Shown here piece after piece: positions 62,154 through 64,000 of a stretch of DNA of 64,000 nt. The notes under the pieces are model-generated. The model searched no databases, had not been told where the DNA came from, and was given only the letters and a program-made list of their open reading frames with translations. A program made the position numbers and the translations under genes. Each line of letters begins with the position of its first letter. Within the stretch, counting starts at the first letter, position 1. Where the stretch lies: contig JANXCF010000001.1 of the NCBI GenBank assembly GCA_025059995.1, positions 310,001 through 374,000 on the forward strand. The letters are read 5' to 3'. This stretch comes from Leptospiraceae bacterium (GTDB lineage Bacteria > Spirochaetota > Leptospiria > Leptospirales > Leptonemataceae).

Positions 62154-62469
62154 AAAAACGATATGGCTTTGAAAATAATCAAAAACAGAGATTGGGTAGT
62201 TTTTCATAATTATAACATCATCATGTAGGTTGTGAAAGATTTTGTTAATAGCTAATCTTGGTTTCGTTGATGATGTTTGAAAGTTGTTTTAGTGTTGGTA
62301 ATCATGACGAGTTAATACTGCAATGATGATTTTTCTTCATGTAGGCTGAACACTAATTCAAACCAATGAGTGTATTATCACAATTCGAATTGAATGAAGT
62401 TAATGATTTGTAATACAAAACTTGACAAAAAAGAATTGAAAGTTAAGAAAAATCTCTAATTCTGATTAT
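62154..62469. other. 316-base intergenic region between argF and fba
   Basis: The fba upstream region. TTGACA at 62422-62427 is a perfect -35 hexamer, with TAAGAA 16 bases downstream as a poor -10. TCATGTAGGTTG and TCATGTAGGCTG appear about 120 bases apart; the meaning is unclear. No gene, hairpin terminator or RNA is recognised. Confidence 0.4.
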
Positions 62470-63513
62470 ATGTCACTAGTTCCAATGAGGTTATTGTTAG
62501 ATCATGCAGCAGAGCATGATTATGGGATTCCAGCTTTCAATGTCAACAATTTAGAGCAAGTTTTGGCTATCATGGAAGCTGCCTCCGAAACAAATAGCCC
62601 TGTGATTTTACAAGTATCACGAGGTGCTCGAAAATATGCAGGAGAAAACTTCATTCGACATCTAATACTCGCAGCTACGGAGACATGGCCTGAGATTCCA
62701 GTAGCACTGCATCAAGATCATGGTAATAGTCCTGCTACTTGCTACTCCGCAATTCGGTTGGGCTTCACAAGCGTGATGATGGATGGGTCTTTGTTAGAAG
62801 ATGGAAAAACACCGGCAGAGTTCGAATACAACGTTGCAGTAACACGAGAAGTCGTTAATGTTGCTCATAAGTTAGGGGTCAGTGTAGAAGGAGAATTGGG
62901 GGTTTTAGGTTCTTTGGAGACGATGAAGGCAGACAAAGAAGATGGTCAAGGAGCTGAGGGAACTCTCACCCGCGAACAACTTTTGACTGATCCCAATGAA
63001 GCAAAAAAATTCGTGGAACTTACAAATGTTGATGCTCTGGCTGTTGCTATAGGAACAAGTCATGGAGCATATAAATTCAAGCAAAAACCAACCGGCGAAG
63101 TTTTAGTTATATCTCGTATCAAAGAAATCCATGAAAAAATCCCCAACACCCATTTGGTAATGCACGGTTCTTCTTCTGTTCCAAAGGAACTAATTGATAA
63201 GATTAATGAGTTTGGAGGTAGCATTCCCGAAACATATGGTGTTCCTGTTGAAGAAATCCAAAAAGCCATTAAGTCAGGAGTCCGAAAAATCAACATCGAT
63301 ACTGACCTGCGATTAGCCTGGACGGCAACGGTAAGAGAAATCATGCATAAAAAACCTTCAGAATTTGACCCAAGAGAATTTCTTAAACCGGCTACGAAGG
63401 CAATGAAAGAAATTTGCAAACAAAAATTTGAAGCTTTTGGAACATCAGGGCATGCTAACAAAATCAAACCTATCCCCGTAGAGAAATTTGCTAGTTACTA
63501 TACGAAATCTTAG
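62470..63513 (+). CDS. fba: Class II fructose-bisphosphate aldolase
   Basis: 347 residues. Zinc-dependent aldolase of glycolysis and gluconeogenesis. [12 protein letters not shown] (zinc His and Asp), [20 protein letters not shown] (zinc His), [10 protein letters not shown] and [13 protein letters not shown] all match the class IIB type. Usual length and normal start. A likely core metabolic gene. Confidence 0.96.
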   Translation: MSLVPMRLLLDHAAEHDYGIPAFNVNNLEQVLAIMEAASETNSPVILQVSRGARKYAGENFIRHLILAATETWPEIPVALHQDHGNSPATCYSAIRLGFTSVMMDGSLLEDGKTPAEFEYNVAVTREVVNVAHKLGVSVEGELGVLGSLETMKADKEDGQGAEGTLTREQLLTDPNEAKKFVELTNVDALAVAIGTSHGAYKFKQKPTGEVLVISRIKEIHEKIPNTHLVMHGSSSVPKELIDKINEFGGSIPETYGVPVEEIQKAIKSGVRKINIDTDLRLAWTATVREIMHKKPSEFDPREFLKPATKAMKEICKQKFEAFGTSGHANKIKPIPVEKFASYYTKS

Positions 63514-63530
63514 TTTTTTTCTCTTCCTTG

Positions 63531-64000
63531 ATGGAAGAAAATTTTTTAAAAGAAATTATAATTGCTCTATCAAGTCAAAAAGTGCGCTATATTATCTTTG
63601 GGGGTGTAGCAGTAGTGCTACATGGTGTGGAAAGAATGACACTTGATCTGGATGTTTCAATCGACATGAGGGAAGAAAACCTAAAAAATTTTCTAAAAGT
63701 TATGAGGGATTTTGATTTAACCCCCAGAGCTCCCATTTCTGATGAAGTTTTGTTGGATCCTGATACAGTAGATTACATTATAAGAGAAAAAAATGCCATT
63801 GCTTTTACTTTTATTGATAAGCAAAAACCCTACAAACAAGTAGATCTTTTGATACACCCAGACCTTTCTTATGATAAATGGTTGCCTTATACCATCAATG
63901 TTGATCTATTTGGGCACAAAGTTTGCATACTAAGTAGAGAGGCAATCATTGAAATGAAAAAGAAATTAGAAAATCCGAGGGATAAGGATCTGATCGATAT
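63531..64000 (+). CDS. Nucleotidyltransferase (AbiEii/MNT-like), truncated by window end
   Basis: Open frame from ATG 63531 through the end of the window (at least 156 residues). IIFGGVAVVLHGVERMTLDLDVSI has the GG turn then DxD of a minimal nucleotidyltransferase, VDLLIHP gives the third acidic strand, and NPRDKDLID at the end matches the KDxxD signature of this group, similar to AbiEii-type or DUF6036-like proteins. It starts 18 bases after the fba stop with no clear Shine-Dalgarno. Could be a toxin-antitoxin or defence element; the partner is beyond the window. Confidence 0.7.
   Translation, partial: MEENFLKEIIIALSSQKVRYIIFGGVAVVLHGVERMTLDLDVSIDMREENLKNFLKVMRDFDLTPRAPISDEVLLDPDTVDYIIREKNAIAFTFIDKQKPYKQVDLLIHPDLSYDKWLPYTINVDLFGHKVCILSREAIIEMKKKLENPRDKDLID

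Noticed and set aside
62154-62469. RNA gene in the gap before fba
   Set aside because: No hairpin or conserved element recognised; the two TCATGTAGG repeats are too few and unaligned with a structure.
1-64000. CRISPR array, insertion sequence or phage module
   Set aside because: No regularly spaced direct repeats, transposase motif or phage structural gene was seen. The only repeats are short palindromes and an 11-bp tandem duplication.

Overview
The window reads as an ordinary chromosomal segment from a low-GC, AT-rich, diderm bacterium, most likely a spirochaete related to Leptospirales. The basis is lipid A genes (lpxI, lpxB), outer-membrane/secreted proteins, a methyl-accepting chemotaxis receptor with cheD/cheB, cyclic-nucleotide signalling proteins, and several long conserved-looking proteins of a kind I associate with spirochaetes but cannot name. 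The genus is inference; no rRNA is present. I see no insertion sequence, phage, CRISPR array or replication origin.

Layout. 1-3.4 kb: chemoreceptor, then lepA on the opposite strand. 3.6-11.4 kb: a tight rightward operon hpf-hprK-ptsH-ntrY-ntrX-unknown-priA, a regulatory (non-transport) HPr kinase/HPr module beside an NtrYX pair whose NtrX keeps the sigma-54 GAFTGA loop. 11.5-14.4 kb: two cyclic-nucleotide-binding proteins and an amidohydrolase-fold gene split at a run of ten A. 14.7-21.3 kb: hemW, an MBOAT acyltransferase, a beta-barrel candidate, prmA and a large unknown. 21.3-25.2 kb: nucleotidyltransferase, mrfB-like exonuclease, mrfA-like helicase. 25.2-31.2 kb: NYN nuclease, FMN-binding protein, hemJ, argD, M17 aminopeptidase, alpha/beta hydrolase.

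31.3-37 kb is the most unusual stretch. It holds a DeoR-HTH/NosL-like cysteine-rich regulator with a perfect palindrome in its own promoter, a C_GCxxG_C_C protein, a thioredoxin-thioredoxin reductase fusion lacking the NADPH-binding arginines, an ArsM-like methyltransferase, and a previously unlisted 38-residue peptide gene (35333-35449). The peptide gene has a perfect Shine-Dalgarno and is followed by an intrinsic terminator and a radical SAM/SPASM enzyme. This has the architecture of a ribosomally made, post-translationally modified peptide (RiPP) locus, possibly thiol- or metalloid-related.

37-44.5 kb: folD, polysaccharide deacetylase, acyl-CoA dehydrogenase, a peroxiredoxin behind two PerR-type boxes, a PAS-GAF-class III cyclase and coaD. 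44.5-46.4 kb: tRNA-Lys and tRNA-Glu, cheD, cheB. 46.4-56.4 kb: panE-like reductase, a MoxR ATPase coupled to a large unknown, a GHKL-HDOD protein, secreted and membrane unknowns, pgeF and an SspB-like protein. 56.4-64 kb: fatty acid desaturase overlapping an OlsB-like acyltransferase, sirtuin, lpxI-lpxB-argF, class II fba, and a truncated nucleotidyltransferase running off the end.

Links across the window: the cyclase could supply the ligand for the two cyclic-nucleotide-binding proteins; argD and argF (ornithine metabolism) share the window with an OlsB-like ornithine lipid enzyme; cheB/cheD act on receptors such as the one at the left edge; peroxide and thiol stress are served by the peroxiredoxin and the thioredoxin system.
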